From the NCBI GenBank assembly GCA_044353855.1, contig JBILBF010000002.1:620001-684000 (forward strand): 64,000 nucleotides of DNA. Direction: 5' to 3'. Positions 44,789-53,413 of the stretch are shown one piece after another. Below the pieces are notes generated by a model that saw nothing but the letters and a program-made list of their open reading frames with translations, searched no databases and was not told where the DNA came from. Both the position numbers and the translations under genes were made by a program. Within the stretch, counting starts at the first letter, position 1. Each line of letters starts with the position of its first letter. The stretch comes from UKL13-3 sp044353855. GTDB lineage: Bacteria; Bacteroidota; Bacteroidia; UKL13-3.

Positions 44789-46051
44789 TTACATAAAAAT
44801 TGTTTGTTCCCTATCAGGGCCAATTGAAATCATGCTCATCTTAGTATTAATATGAGATTGAACATAATCCATATATTGTTTGAAAGTAGCTGGTAAATCA
44901 TTATAATTTCGAATACCCGTTAAGTCTTCGCTCCAACCTTTAAATGCTTTGTATTGAGGATCAATAATTGCATCGGCTATATTAAAAGGAATTTCGTTTG
45001 TTAACTTACCATCTATTTTGTATTCATCACAAACCAAAACCTCATCAAACCCACTCAGAACATCACTTTTGGTACAAATCAAATCAGTTACCCCATTCAG
45101 CATTATAGCATATTTAAGTGTAGGTAAATCTAACCAACCAGTTCTTCGAGGTCTACCTGTTGTTGCTCCAAACTCAAAACCTAATTTACGAAGTTTTTCC
45201 CCCGTTTCATTTTCTTGTTCGGTAGGAAATGGGCCACTACCAACACGGGTACAATATGCCTTAAAAATACCAAATACTTTATTTACTTTTTGAGGTGAAA
45301 CTCCCAATCCATTGCATACACCCCCTGTTATGGTATTGGAAGAAGTTACAAATGGATAAGAACCAAAGTCGATATCTAACAATGTACCTTGTGCACCTTC
45401 ACCAATTACTTTTTTACCTTTACTCATCAAATCGTTAATTACATATTCAGAATTAATGATGGGAAATTGTTTTAAATATTCTACAGCTTCAAAAAAAGCA
45501 GGTTCTAATTCCGATAAGTTATAATCATAATTGAATCTATCTAGTAATTGCTTGTGATTGGCAACGGCTACATCATATTTTTGTTTAAAATTAGGAGATA
45601 ATATATCACCAATTCGCAAACCACTTCTGCCAATTTTATCTTGATAGGTAGGACTAATACCACGTAAAGTTGAACCAATTTTGTGCTCCCCTTTATGAGC
45701 TTCACTTGCTGCATCAACTAAACGGTGTGTAGGCAAAATTAAATGGGCTTTTTGAGAAATAAATAAGTTTTTCATTGGGTTTCCTCCCGATGATGCAACT
45801 TTTTCTATCTCCTTTTTAAGGGTAACAGGATCTATTACAACACCATTGCCTATAATATTAACGCAATGCTCATGAAAAATACCTGAGGGAATTGTATTTA
45901 ATACATGTTTTTGACCATTAAATTCTAACGAATGTCCAGCATTTGGACCACCCTGAAATCTTGCTACAACATCATACTTGGGAGTTAATACATCTACAAT
46001 TTTTCCTTTCCCTTCATCACCCCATTGCAATCCTAATACTACGTCTATCAT
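44789..46051 (-). CDS. purA: Adenylosuccinate synthase
   Basis: PurA forms adenylosuccinate from IMP and aspartate with GTP. The 420-residue protein begins MIDVVLGLQWGDEGKGKIVDVL (GTP P-loop, catalytic Asp), then FQGGPNAGHSLEF, IGSTLRGISPTYQDKIGRSGLR and EGAQGTLLDIDFGSYPFVTSSNT. GSGPFPTEQENETGEKL and TGRPRRTGWLDLP complete the set. It is monocistronic; the leader region holds simple repeats. Confidence 0.97.
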   Translation of the reverse strand: MIDVVLGLQWGDEGKGKIVDVLTPKYDVVARFQGGPNAGHSLEFNGQKHVLNTIPSGIFHEHCVNIIGNGVVIDPVTLKKEIEKVASSGGNPMKNLFISQKAHLILPTHRLVDAASEAHKGEHKIGSTLRGISPTYQDKIGRSGLRIGDILSPNFKQKYDVAVANHKQLLDRFNYDYNLSELEPAFFEAVEYLKQFPIINSEYVINDLMSKGKKVIGEGAQGTLLDIDFGSYPFVTSSNTITGGVCNGLGVSPQKVNKVFGIFKAYCTRVGSGPFPTEQENETGEKLRKLGFEFGATTGRPRRTGWLDLPTLKYAIMLNGVTDLICTKSDVLSGFDEVLVCDEYKIDGKLTNEIPFNIADAIIDPQYKAFKGWSEDLTGIRNYNDLPATFKQYMDYVQSHINTKMSMISIGPDREQTIFM

Positions 46052-46069
46052 TGTTGTTATTTTATGCTG

Positions 46070-46225
46070 TTGACTGTTAGCTGTCGGCCATTGGCAGTAA
46101 GCAGTTAGCCTTTAGCTTTGTTCTATAATTATATTTTTATCGTTTCTAGGTTTCTTGTCTTCCAATTTCTCGTCTCTAGATTTTCTCATCTCCCGATTTC
46201 TCGTCTCTAGATTCCTTGTCTTTCA
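46070..46225. repeat. Low-complexity intergenic repeats between the fur-type gene and purA
   Basis: Two kinds of degenerate repeat adjoin. At about 46070-46125 the minus strand reads as a string of CTAACTGC/TACTGCCA-like units. At 46140-46222 units such as ATTTCTCGTCTCTAGATT and near copies recur about every 14-30 bases. The units are imperfect and lack constant spacers, so this is not CRISPR. Such low-complexity tracts are frequent in Bacteroidota intergenic regions. Confidence 0.6.
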
Positions 46226-46233
46226 AGACCTTT

Positions 46234-46719
46234 TCAATTTTTCCCACAGGTCAAACACACTCCCTTTTCATCTCGTTTGGGATTTCCCATTAAGTGCAAT
46301 GAATGTCCTGTTATATCAAACTTGAGTAGGTCGCCCATTGTATTTTTTATTTGTTGAATACGTGGGTCGCAAAATTCTAAAATACGGGTACATTGGTTAC
46401 AAATCAAATGATCGTGTTGCCTAAACCCAAATGAACGCTCATACAAAGCCAGGTTTTTACCAAATTGATGTTTTGCAACTAATCCAGCATCAAGTAATAA
46501 ATCCAATGTATTATAAACTGTTGCTCTGCTTACTCTGTAATTGCGGTTTTTCATGTGTACGTACAATGTCTCCACATCAAAATGCTCTTTACTACTGTAT
46601 ATTTCATCCAATATGGCAAATCGTTCGGGTGTTTTACGTTGCTGTTTTTGTTCCAAAAACTGAATAAACAGACTTTTAACTTCTTCTTTTACAGCAGGTG
46701 AAACTTGAATGGATGACAT
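46234..46719 (-). CDS. Fur-family transcriptional regulator
   Basis: The 161-residue product from ATG 46719 (an in-frame ATG at 46749 adds ten residues) has the winged-helix part KTPERFAILDEIYSSKEHFDVETLY and YRVSRATVYNTLDLLLDAGLV. The dimer part has RQHDHLICNQCTRILEFCDPRI (His-Asp-His and Cys pair) and a C-terminal CLTCGKN Cys pair. This is the metal-binding layout of Fur/PerR/Zur. Peroxide versus iron sensing cannot be decided; the four Cys suggest a structural zinc. It lies between purA and relA/spoT, all on the minus strand. Confidence 0.9.
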   Translation of the reverse strand: MSSIQVSPAVKEEVKSLFIQFLEQKQQRKTPERFAILDEIYSSKEHFDVETLYVHMKNRNYRVSRATVYNTLDLLLDAGLVAKHQFGKNLALYERSFGFRQHDHLICNQCTRILEFCDPRIQQIKNTMGDLLKFDITGHSLHLMGNPKRDEKGVCLTCGKN

Positions 46720-46846
46720 GAATAATGATCGATAATTGTGTTGCAACATAACATTTTACTTACTGTATTAAAAAAGTTGGGGAAAAGTTTGTGAAGAGCT
46801 TGAATTTACTGGTAGTTAAGAAATATTTTATGTTGAAATCATCGTA

Positions 46847-49084
46847 CTATATTCTGATACTTTCATCTTCTCGACTCACTTTAATTAAGGGACTAGCCGA
46901 TTTAATTTTATTCATTAATTCTTCCAATTGGTTAGTATCAAAAACTTCTAACTCAATAGAGCCTTCAAACATTCCATCTTGAGACCCCACTCTGATTGCA
47001 TGCATATTTATATGCAATTGCTTTGAAATAATATCCGTTATAGTACTCACAATTCCCACACCATCAATCCCATTGAGTTTAATCGTTGTAATAAACGCAC
47101 GTGTTTTGCTTTCAGTATTGGCCCATTTAGATCTTAAAATCCTGTATCCATAATTACTCATAAGTCCTATGGCATTGGGGCAATTCGTACGGTGTATTTT
47201 CACTCCCTCTCCAACAGTTACAAATCCAAAAATATCGTCACCAGGTATAGGATTACAACACTTTGCAAACGAATAAGGCATATCAATATCATCCCCTAAA
47301 ATTACTGCATCCGATGCTATATTAGGGTTGGGTTTGGAACTTGAATTTGCCCTTGCAACTCTTGCATCTGATACTTGTTGCTTTTTTTGTTGTTTTACGA
47401 GTTCAAGAATGTTAGTAATATCTAATTCTTTTTTATCTATTATTTCATTTGCTACACGGTAATATAATTCAGCTACTGAGGGTAGTTTAAAATAGAACAA
47501 AAGCTCTGTTAGTGCTTCACTTGTAAATTGAATTCTATCCTGAGCAAATTTACGCTCTATTATTTCCTTACCCATTGCCGATGCACGTAATTTTTCGTGC
47601 TTAAACCAATCTCTAATTTTGGATTTAGCTTTGGCAGTAATCACAAATTCCAGCCACTCTTCTTTGGGCATTTGTTTGGTTGACGAAAGGATTTCAACCT
47701 GATCACCATTAGTGAGCTTAAAGCTAATTGGTACGAGCTTATTGTTTACTTTACCACCAATACATTTTGACCCTAGTTCTGAATGTATATCAAAAGCAAA
47801 ATCAAGTATTGTAGCATTGGTTGGTAGCTTACGCAAATCTCCTTTAGGCGTAAATACAAATATCTCATCTGTAAATAGATTCAACTTAAAATCATCTAAA
47901 AAATCGAGTGCATTCGATTCTGGATTTTCCAGTACTTCTCTAACTCTTGTCAACCATTCTTCCAAACCTCCATCATTGTTTTGAGTTGTTGTTGCATCTT
48001 TATATTTCCAATGAGCAGCATACCCCTTTTCAGCAATTTCATCCATGCGTAATGTTCTTATCTGAACCTCTACCCATTTTCCTTTAGGCCCCATTACAGT
48101 GGTATGCAACGATTCATATCCATTTCCCTTGGGAGAAGAAACCCAATCTCTTAACCTATCAGGATTAGGTCGATAAAAATCAGTGATAATAGAATACGCC
48201 TTCCAACAATCCGATTTTTCATTTTCAACTTCTGTATTGATAATTATTCGTATGGCAAACAAATCGTACACTTCCTCAAAAGAAATATTTTGAGACTTCA
48301 TCTTTTTTAAGATGGAATGAATAGACTTAGGCCGACCTTTAATTTCAAAAATAACTCCCCCATCGGTTAATGCTTCTGTAATGGGCTCAATAAATTGTTT
48401 AATATATCGATTACGTTGTAGTTTAGTTTCTTGTAATTTATGCTTTACAAAAGAATAATTATCAGGTTCTAAATACTTTGTACTTAAATCTTCGAGTTCT
48501 GTTTTAATTGAATATAAACCTAATCTATGTGCTAATGGAGCATATACATATTGTGTTTCACTTGCAATTTTCAATTGAGATTTTGGACTCATGGAATCAA
48601 GCGTCCGCATATTGTGAAGTCGATCGGCTAGTTTGATTAAAATAACCCGCACATCATCACTTAATGTAAGCAACATTTTACGAAAATTTTCGGCCTGCAT
48701 CGATTTATCTTGCTGATCGAAAACACCCGAAATTTTTGTAAGTCCATCTATAATTTTAGATACTTTATTGCCAAACTGAAGCGAAATATCTGCTAAACTA
48801 ATTTCGGTATCTTCTACTACATCGTGCAACAATGCACACACTATGGATGTAGTTCCTAATCCTATTTCTTCGGCACAAATTTGAGCTACTGCCAGGGGAT
48901 GCATTATATATGGCTCTCCTGATTTTCTACGCATATTTTTATGTGCATCCAACGATAAGTTAAACGCCTCGCGTATTAATTTTTTATCACCGTGTTCAAG
49001 TTGCCGTTTACATGCCTTTAATAAACTACGATATGCCTTTACTATTTGCTGATTTTCAAGAACAGCGTCAGTCAACTCTGCCAT
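46847..49084 (-). CDS. relA/spoT: Bifunctional (p)ppGpp synthase/hydrolase
   Basis: The 745-residue protein has the RSH domain order. An HD hydrolase comes first (YIMHPLAVAQICAEE, ALLHDVVEDTEI, IKLADRLHNMRTL), then the synthetase (DLFAIRIIINTE, RDWVSSPKGNGYESLHTTV, VEVQIRTLRMDEIAEKGYAAHWKYK). TGS (DEIFVFTPKGDLRKLP), a Cys/His segment (YSFAKCCNPIPGDDIFGFVT) and an ACT domain with TTIKLNGIDGVGIVSTITD follow. The intact HDxxED and synthetase motifs suggest both activities. It controls growth arrest on amino-acid or fatty-acid shortage. Monocistronic. Confidence 0.95.
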   Translation of the reverse strand: MAELTDAVLENQQIVKAYRSLLKACKRQLEHGDKKLIREAFNLSLDAHKNMRRKSGEPYIMHPLAVAQICAEEIGLGTTSIVCALLHDVVEDTEISLADISLQFGNKVSKIIDGLTKISGVFDQQDKSMQAENFRKMLLTLSDDVRVILIKLADRLHNMRTLDSMSPKSQLKIASETQYVYAPLAHRLGLYSIKTELEDLSTKYLEPDNYSFVKHKLQETKLQRNRYIKQFIEPITEALTDGGVIFEIKGRPKSIHSILKKMKSQNISFEEVYDLFAIRIIINTEVENEKSDCWKAYSIITDFYRPNPDRLRDWVSSPKGNGYESLHTTVMGPKGKWVEVQIRTLRMDEIAEKGYAAHWKYKDATTTQNNDGGLEEWLTRVREVLENPESNALDFLDDFKLNLFTDEIFVFTPKGDLRKLPTNATILDFAFDIHSELGSKCIGGKVNNKLVPISFKLTNGDQVEILSSTKQMPKEEWLEFVITAKAKSKIRDWFKHEKLRASAMGKEIIERKFAQDRIQFTSEALTELLFYFKLPSVAELYYRVANEIIDKKELDITNILELVKQQKKQQVSDARVARANSSSKPNPNIASDAVILGDDIDMPYSFAKCCNPIPGDDIFGFVTVGEGVKIHRTNCPNAIGLMSNYGYRILRSKWANTESKTRAFITTIKLNGIDGVGIVSTITDIISKQLHINMHAIRVGSQDGMFEGSIELEVFDTNQLEELMNKIKSASPLIKVSREDESIRI

Positions 49085-49196
49085 AAATATGTATCTCCAG
49101 TGTGCGAAGTTAATTAATTATCCCCCAATGTTCATATGGCTTTGGGAGTACTTACAAATATTTACAAAACTGATATTGAGACTGTTTTTTACTTTT

Positions 49197-49227
49197 TTTG
49201 TGAAATATAAAAAAAGGTATACATTTG
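49197..49227 (+). promoter_or_regulatory. Bacteroidota housekeeping promoter of tRNA-Leu
   Basis: TTTG at 49197-49200 and TACATTTG at 49220-49227 are separated by exactly 19 bases, matching the Bacteroidota consensus TTTG-N19-TAnnTTTG perfectly. The predicted transcription start is only a few bases before the tRNA at 49239. Confidence 0.85.
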
Positions 49228-49238
49228 CCCTCCCTTAA

Positions 49239-49320
49239 GCGCATGTGGCGTAATTGGTAGCCGTGCCAGACTTAGGATCTGGTGCCGAGAGGCGTGGGGG
49301 TTCGAGTCCCTCCATGCGCA
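49239..49320 (+). tRNA. tRNA-Leu (anticodon UAG)
   Basis: The 82-base gene has a perfect 7-base acceptor stem (GCGCATG/CATGCGC), a D loop with AATTGGTAG, and the anticodon stem CCAGA/TCTGG with loop CTTAGGA, giving UAG. A long class II variable arm (TGCCGAGAGGCGT) and the T arm GGGGGTTCGAGTCCCTCC follow. The 3' CCA is not encoded. It stands alone with its own promoter and a terminator directly downstream. Confidence 0.96.
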
Positions 49321-49335
49321 CTTAATGTAAACCCT

Positions 49336-49367
49336 AAATAAGACTGACTCACGTCAGTCTTATTTTA
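49336..49367 (+). terminator. Terminator after tRNA-Leu
   Basis: AAATAAGACTGAC pairs perfectly with GTCAGTCTTATTT over a 4-base loop and continues with T-rich sequence. It separates the tRNA from tig. Confidence 0.85.
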
Positions 49368-49389
49368 TTTAAAAGCAAAACAGAATAAA

Positions 49390-50775
49390 ATGAATGTTAC
49401 AATTGAACAGAAAGATGCATTAAATGCTACGATTGCAGTAAATATTAGCAGTGCCGATTACACTCCAGAAATTGACCAGAAGCTTAAAGCTTATCAAAAA
49501 AAATCTAATATTCCTGGATTTCGCCCTGGTACTGCTCCAAAATCAATGATTGAAAAAATGTTTGGAACTACAGTTTTGCTTGAAGCTGTAAATGCTGCTG
49601 CATCCAAGGGATTATTTAACTATTTAGAACAAGAAAAATTAAATATTTTAGGTCAACCTGTTTTAACAGATGATAGTAAAATTGACCAACTTTCTAAAAC
49701 TGCTGATTATACTTTTAAGTTTGATATTGGTTTATCGCCAGAAATTGAATTAAACATTTCGGATAAAGATGTATTTACCCGTTACGAAGTTTTGATAACA
49801 GATGCAATGATTGCAGATGAAATTGACCGTATGCAAAGACGTTTTGGCACCCTTACCGAAGAAGAAATAGTTACCGATGCTGATATTATTTACACTAAAA
49901 TGAGTGAGCTGGATGAAGAGGGAAATTTAGTTGATGGTGGCGTAAACAATGATTCTGTTCCAATTTTAGTGTCATCTATTAAAAATGATGCCATTAAAAA
50001 TGAATTTATGGGTGCATCAAAAGGAAAAGAGGTTGATGTAAACGTATTTGATTTATTTGATAACAGCGATACTGAAATTTCACACGCATTGGGCATAAAT
50101 AAACTTACTGTTGGCGATATTGGCAAAAACTTTAAAGTGGTTATCAATGAAATTAAACGAAACGGATTGGCAGAAGTAAACAAAGAATTATTTGACAAAG
50201 CTTATACCGATGGAAGCGTAAATACGCTAGAAGAATTACAAGCTCGTTTAAAAACAGAATTACAAGGATACTTTGGCGGACAAGCGGATCATCTATTTGA
50301 ACATGAATTAACAGATTCATTAGTTGCTAAACAGAATATTCAATTACCTGATGCATTTTTAAAACGTTGGCTAATGGACAGACATGCTGATAAGTTTACA
50401 ACAGAAAATGTTGACCATAACTACGCGCACGAAGCACAATATTTACGCAACCATATATTTGAGGAAAAAGTATTAAACAGTGCTGGTTTAAAAGTGGATG
50501 AAGCGGATATTAAAGCTGCTGCTATGAATTACACCCGCAGCATGTTTGGAGCTTATGCAACTACTGGTTTTAATGACGAAATGTTGGAAAGTATAGTGGG
50601 ACCAAGTTTGCAAAAAGATGATTACCGCTCAAAAATGATAAACTTAGCCGTTTCTCAAAAAGTACGTGACGTATTAAAATCAAAAGTGAGTGTTACTACA
50701 CAAGAAGTTAGTTCTGAAGATTTTTTCAAAATTGTTTCAGAACACAACGAAAAACACCACGTGCACAATCAATAA
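49390..50775 (+). CDS. tig: Trigger factor
   Basis: Trigger factor is the ribosome-bound folding chaperone. The 461-residue protein has the N-terminal ribosome-binding domain (MNVTIEQKDALNATIAVNI with IPGFRPGTAPKSMIEKMFG, the FRPG loop). A middle region follows that is poor in canonical PPIase motifs, then a long helical C-terminal arm with VNTLEELQARLKTEL and HLFEHELTDSLV. The reduced PPIase part is seen in other Bacteroidota. It has its own terminator at 50796. Confidence 0.92.
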   Translation: MNVTIEQKDALNATIAVNISSADYTPEIDQKLKAYQKKSNIPGFRPGTAPKSMIEKMFGTTVLLEAVNAAASKGLFNYLEQEKLNILGQPVLTDDSKIDQLSKTADYTFKFDIGLSPEIELNISDKDVFTRYEVLITDAMIADEIDRMQRRFGTLTEEEIVTDADIIYTKMSELDEEGNLVDGGVNNDSVPILVSSIKNDAIKNEFMGASKGKEVDVNVFDLFDNSDTEISHALGINKLTVGDIGKNFKVVINEIKRNGLAEVNKELFDKAYTDGSVNTLEELQARLKTELQGYFGGQADHLFEHELTDSLVAKQNIQLPDAFLKRWLMDRHADKFTTENVDHNYAHEAQYLRNHIFEEKVLNSAGLKVDEADIKAAAMNYTRSMFGAYATTGFNDEMLESIVGPSLQKDDYRSKMINLAVSQKVRDVLKSKVSVTTQEVSSEDFFKIVSEHNEKHHVHNQ

Positions 50776-50795
50776 GAGTTTATAATATAAATTTT

Positions 50796-50828
50796 AAAAG
50801 CCTCAACTTAATTGTTTGGGGCTTTTTT
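50796..50828 (+). terminator. Terminator after tig
   Basis: AAAAGCCTCAA pairs with TTGGGGCTTTT (one mismatch) across a short loop and ends in T residues. It overlaps the last codons of the convergent dtd frame. Confidence 0.75.
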
Positions 50829-51279
50829 ATTCCTTATTCTTCGAATCTATTAAAATAGTAACAGGTCCATCATTTACCAATGACACTTTCATATCAGCTC
50901 CAAAAACTCCAGTTTGTATGTGCTTGCCTAAATCTGTTTGCAATTGAGATATCATTTGCTCATACAGTGGAATCGAAATTTCAGGCCTTGCAGCTTTAAT
51001 TTATGAAGGTCGGTTCCCTTTTTTGGTTGAAGCAAATAACGTAAACTGACTTACTAATAATATGTCTGCTTGGGTTTCTTTTGCAGAAAGGTTCATCACC
51101 CCTGTTTTATCATTAAATATTCGTAGGTTAATAATTTTAGTGCTTAACCAGTCAATATCCTCTTTGGTATCGGCATCTTCTATGCCAAGTAACACCAACA
51201 TACCTTTGTTTATATCAGCAACAATTTTACCATCAATGGTTACACTTGCTTCACTTACTCGTTGAATGACTGCTCGCAT
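50827..51279 (-). pseudogene. dtd: D-aminoacyl-tRNA deacylase with an in-frame premature stop
   Basis: Dtd removes D-amino acids and glycine mischarged on tRNA. The frame starts MRAVIQRVSEASVTIDGK and has LLVSQFTLFA and GNRPS, then TAA at 51003-51001. Beyond it the same frame runs on as IKAARPEIS, TGVFGADMKVSLVNDGPVT and ends at 50827, giving exactly the 150 codons of a normal Dtd. The family has Tyr or Phe at the stop, so one base change (TAT or TAC to TAA) explains it. The cut product would lack the Gly-Pro motif (NDGPVT) required for chirality. This may be a recent nonsense mutation or a sequence error. It overlaps rsgA by one base (TAATG). Confidence 0.88.
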
Positions 51280-52199
51280 TATTGAAAAATATCTTCGTTA
51301 TTTAAAATACTTAAATAACTAGCATATCGCTCTTCCCGAATGCTGCCTTCCATAGTAGCTTTAATAACTGCACAGCCTGGTTCATTTTCATGTTCACAAT
51401 CGTTAAACTTACATTGTCCTATTAAGGCTTTCATCTCTCTAAAATAATGTGATACCAAACGTTTATCAAAATCTACTACACCCAATTCTTTAATCCCTGG
51501 GGTATCAATAATATTTCCACCAAAGGAAAGTTCAAACATTTCGGCAAAAGTAGTAGTATGTTTACCTTTATTTGAGTATGAAGATATTTCGCCTATTTTT
51601 AACTTTAAACTGGGTTCAATTACATTGAGGAGGGTAGATTTTCCAACACCCGAATGACCCATAAACAAGGTTGTTTTATCTTTCAACAACTCCCTAAGTT
51701 CATTAATTTGTAGTTGCTCAGTTGCCGAACACAACAATACTTTATACCCAATAGATTGATACATCGACATGGTATCATCAACAATTTCTTTGAGCTTATC
51801 TGCATACAAATCACTTTTGTTAAACACAATAATTGCAGGTACATGATATGCTTCGGCTGTTGCCAAAAAACGATCTATAAAACCTAACGAGGTTGCAGGC
51901 TGAACAAATGATGCAACAATAATGGCTTGGTCTAAATTAGAAGCTATAATGTGTGTTTGTTTAGACAAATTGCTTGCCTTACGAATGATATAATTTTTCC
52001 GCTCGTATATTTTATTGATTATACCTTCTGCTCTTCCATTTTCGAGTTCAACTTCTACAACATCACCAACAGCAACAGGGTTGGTATGCTTAATTCCCTC
52101 GAGTCTAAATTTTCCTTTAATTCTGCACTGTATAAACTCACCTAAACCCAATCGAATACTATACCAGCTCCCCGTAGATTTTACAACAACTCCTTCCAT
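51279..52199 (-). CDS. rsgA: Ribosome small-subunit-dependent GTPase RsgA
   Basis: RsgA helps 30S maturation. The 306-residue protein has an N-terminal OB-fold (VVKSTGSWYSIRLG, CRIKGKFRLEG) and a circularly permuted GTPase in which NKSDLY (G4) precedes GHSGVGKSTL (G1) and IDTPGIKELG (G3). A C-terminal zinc motif follows (QCKFNDCEHENEPGCAV). All motifs are intact. It is joined by TAATG overlaps to crcB upstream and dtd downstream. Confidence 0.95.
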   Translation of the reverse strand: MEGVVVKSTGSWYSIRLGLGEFIQCRIKGKFRLEGIKHTNPVAVGDVVEVELENGRAEGIINKIYERKNYIIRKASNLSKQTHIIASNLDQAIIVASFVQPATSLGFIDRFLATAEAYHVPAIIVFNKSDLYADKLKEIVDDTMSMYQSIGYKVLLCSATEQLQINELRELLKDKTTLFMGHSGVGKSTLLNVIEPSLKLKIGEISSYSNKGKHTTTFAEMFELSFGGNIIDTPGIKELGVVDFDKRLVSHYFREMKALIGQCKFNDCEHENEPGCAVIKATMEGSIREERYASYLSILNNEDIFQ

Positions 52200-52573
52200 T
52201 AACTTATAACTTTAATTACCTGAAACCCCAATACAGCAGCTGCAATACCAACAATATTACTCAATCCTATATACAATAAAGCGCGTATGTTTTCTCCCTG
52301 CTGAAACAGATAAACTGTTTCCATAGTAAAACTTGAAAAAGTAGTAAAACCGCCCAAAAAACCTGTAATTATAAAAAATTGTAATACCTGATGTTGCCCA
52401 TTTAAACTAACATAAGAAAACACCATTCCAATACATAAACTTCCAATGATATTAATTAAAAAAGTATGAATAGGAAATGATGTATGGTATTCGGGCTTAA
52501 GCCAGATACTTATTGCAAAGCGCAACAAAGCGCCCAAAGCACCACCTAAGCCCACGTAAAAAATTGATTTCAT
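52199..52573 (-). CDS. crcB: Fluoride ion channel CrcB (Fluc)
   Basis: The 124-residue protein has four hydrophobic helices and the Fluc motifs GGALGALLRF near the N-terminus, PIHTFLINIIGSLCIG, and GFLGGFTTFSSFTMET, whose Phe and Thr residues line the fluoride path. Dual-topology dimers export fluoride. No fluoride riboswitch was seen in the 60-base leader. It heads the crcB-rsgA-dtd series. Confidence 0.93.
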   Translation of the reverse strand: MKSIFYVGLGGALGALLRFAISIWLKPEYHTSFPIHTFLINIIGSLCIGMVFSYVSLNGQHQVLQFFIITGFLGGFTTFSSFTMETVYLFQQGENIRALLYIGLSNIVGIAAAVLGFQVIKVIS

Positions 52574-52632
52574 CCAAGCAAGATAAATTTTTTAAGCTAA
52601 ACTATTCCTGATAAGATTATGAAACTGCACTT

Positions 52633-53214
52633 TTAAATCAAAATTTGCCCTTCATCATCTCCAAATATAAGGTGTTCATTCTGTGCAATTCGATAACTAC
52701 TTATCCAAGCTATTAAAGCATCAACATGATGCCAAGATGGTAGTTGATTAATCGAAATTTTAGCAGAAAAAAGTTCCAACAAACGATATACAAATGGTTC
52801 TATTGAGGAATTATCTTTTTTATTGTAAAACTCATCAAGCTTAAATTGTTTTACAAATAATGCAGGATATGTTTCAAATATTGGAATTTGATGGCTATTG
52901 GCTATATGTTTTAATCTAATAGCTCTAGCTGTAAGCCCACCTAAAAACATAGGTGACATTGCTCTCACTTCTTTATCAACAGCACGGTAAAAATAATCTT
53001 TCCCATTTTGGGGTTGGGTAAATACCAATGGTAAACTTAAAGGTGCATCAATTGTTGCAAAATTGGGCTTAATATGGGTAAGGATGGATAACAAAAACTC
53101 ATCGGCATCTTGTTTTTTTAAGGTACCAATTATATCAAGTTGGTTTTGATTATTGCCGTAACAAATAACAGTTGTTCCTGCTATTTTACTTCCAAAGTCT
53201 ATTCCTGCCCACAT
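52633..53214 (-). CDS. DUF429 protein (RNase H-like fold)
   Basis: The 193-residue protein starts MWAGIDFGSKIAGTTVICYG, the first strand and acidic residue of the RNase H-like DUF429 family, and has FATIDAPLSLPL and GGLTARAIRLKHI. FETYPALFVKQF and HHVDALIAWISSYR (second acidic site) close it. Some relatives are predicted nucleases, but activity is unproven. It is separate from both neighbours, without visible operon linkage. Confidence 0.85.
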   Translation of the reverse strand: MWAGIDFGSKIAGTTVICYGNNQNQLDIIGTLKKQDADEFLLSILTHIKPNFATIDAPLSLPLVFTQPQNGKDYFYRAVDKEVRAMSPMFLGGLTARAIRLKHIANSHQIPIFETYPALFVKQFKLDEFYNKKDNSSIEPFVYRLLELFSAKISINQLPSWHHVDALIAWISSYRIAQNEHLIFGDDEGQILI

Positions 53215-53283
53215 ATATTTAAAATCATTAAAAGTTCAATTAAAAGTTGGATGATAACGTTGTGTACATCCACAATTCAAAAG

Positions 53284-53413
53284 TCAGCCCTTACATTTTT
53301 CACTGCAATATTTTATCTAATCCCACACTTTTGCCAATTTTTTCTCCAGGTAGATGGTTTACCATAGTTTGTAAAATTTTATGTGGTAAGTTATGTTTTT
53401 TAATATCTCTCAT
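53284..53413 (-). pseudogene. Decayed DUF2256 zinc-ribbon gene
   Basis: The ATG at 53413 overlaps the stop of the DUF2805 gene (ATGA), the normal arrangement for this pair. In three frames the sequence spells MRDIKKHNLPHKI, then GKPSTWRKK, then LAKVWD, a TAG stop, and IKYCSEKCKG with TGA at 53286. An intact DUF2256 protein would read with Cys pairs and TWRKKW-AKVWDE-KYCSEKC. Two single-base deletions (one in an A-run), loss of the first Cys pair, Trp to Leu and Glu to stop show inactivation. The function of the family is unknown. It is too short to be noticed by ordinary gene finders. Confidence 0.78.

Noticed and set aside
46070..46225. Possible CRISPR array from repeated TCTCGTCTCTAGATT units
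   Set aside because: The units are imperfect, spacing is irregular, no unique spacers of constant length are present, and no cas genes are nearby.
50827..51279. Programmed stop-codon readthrough or recoding in dtd
   Set aside because: TAA is not a known selenocysteine or pyrrolysine codon, no stimulatory hairpin is evident after the stop, and one base change explains it more simply.
52574..52632. Fluoride riboswitch ahead of crcB
   Set aside because: The leader is about 60 bases and lacks the conserved pseudoknot sequence pattern.
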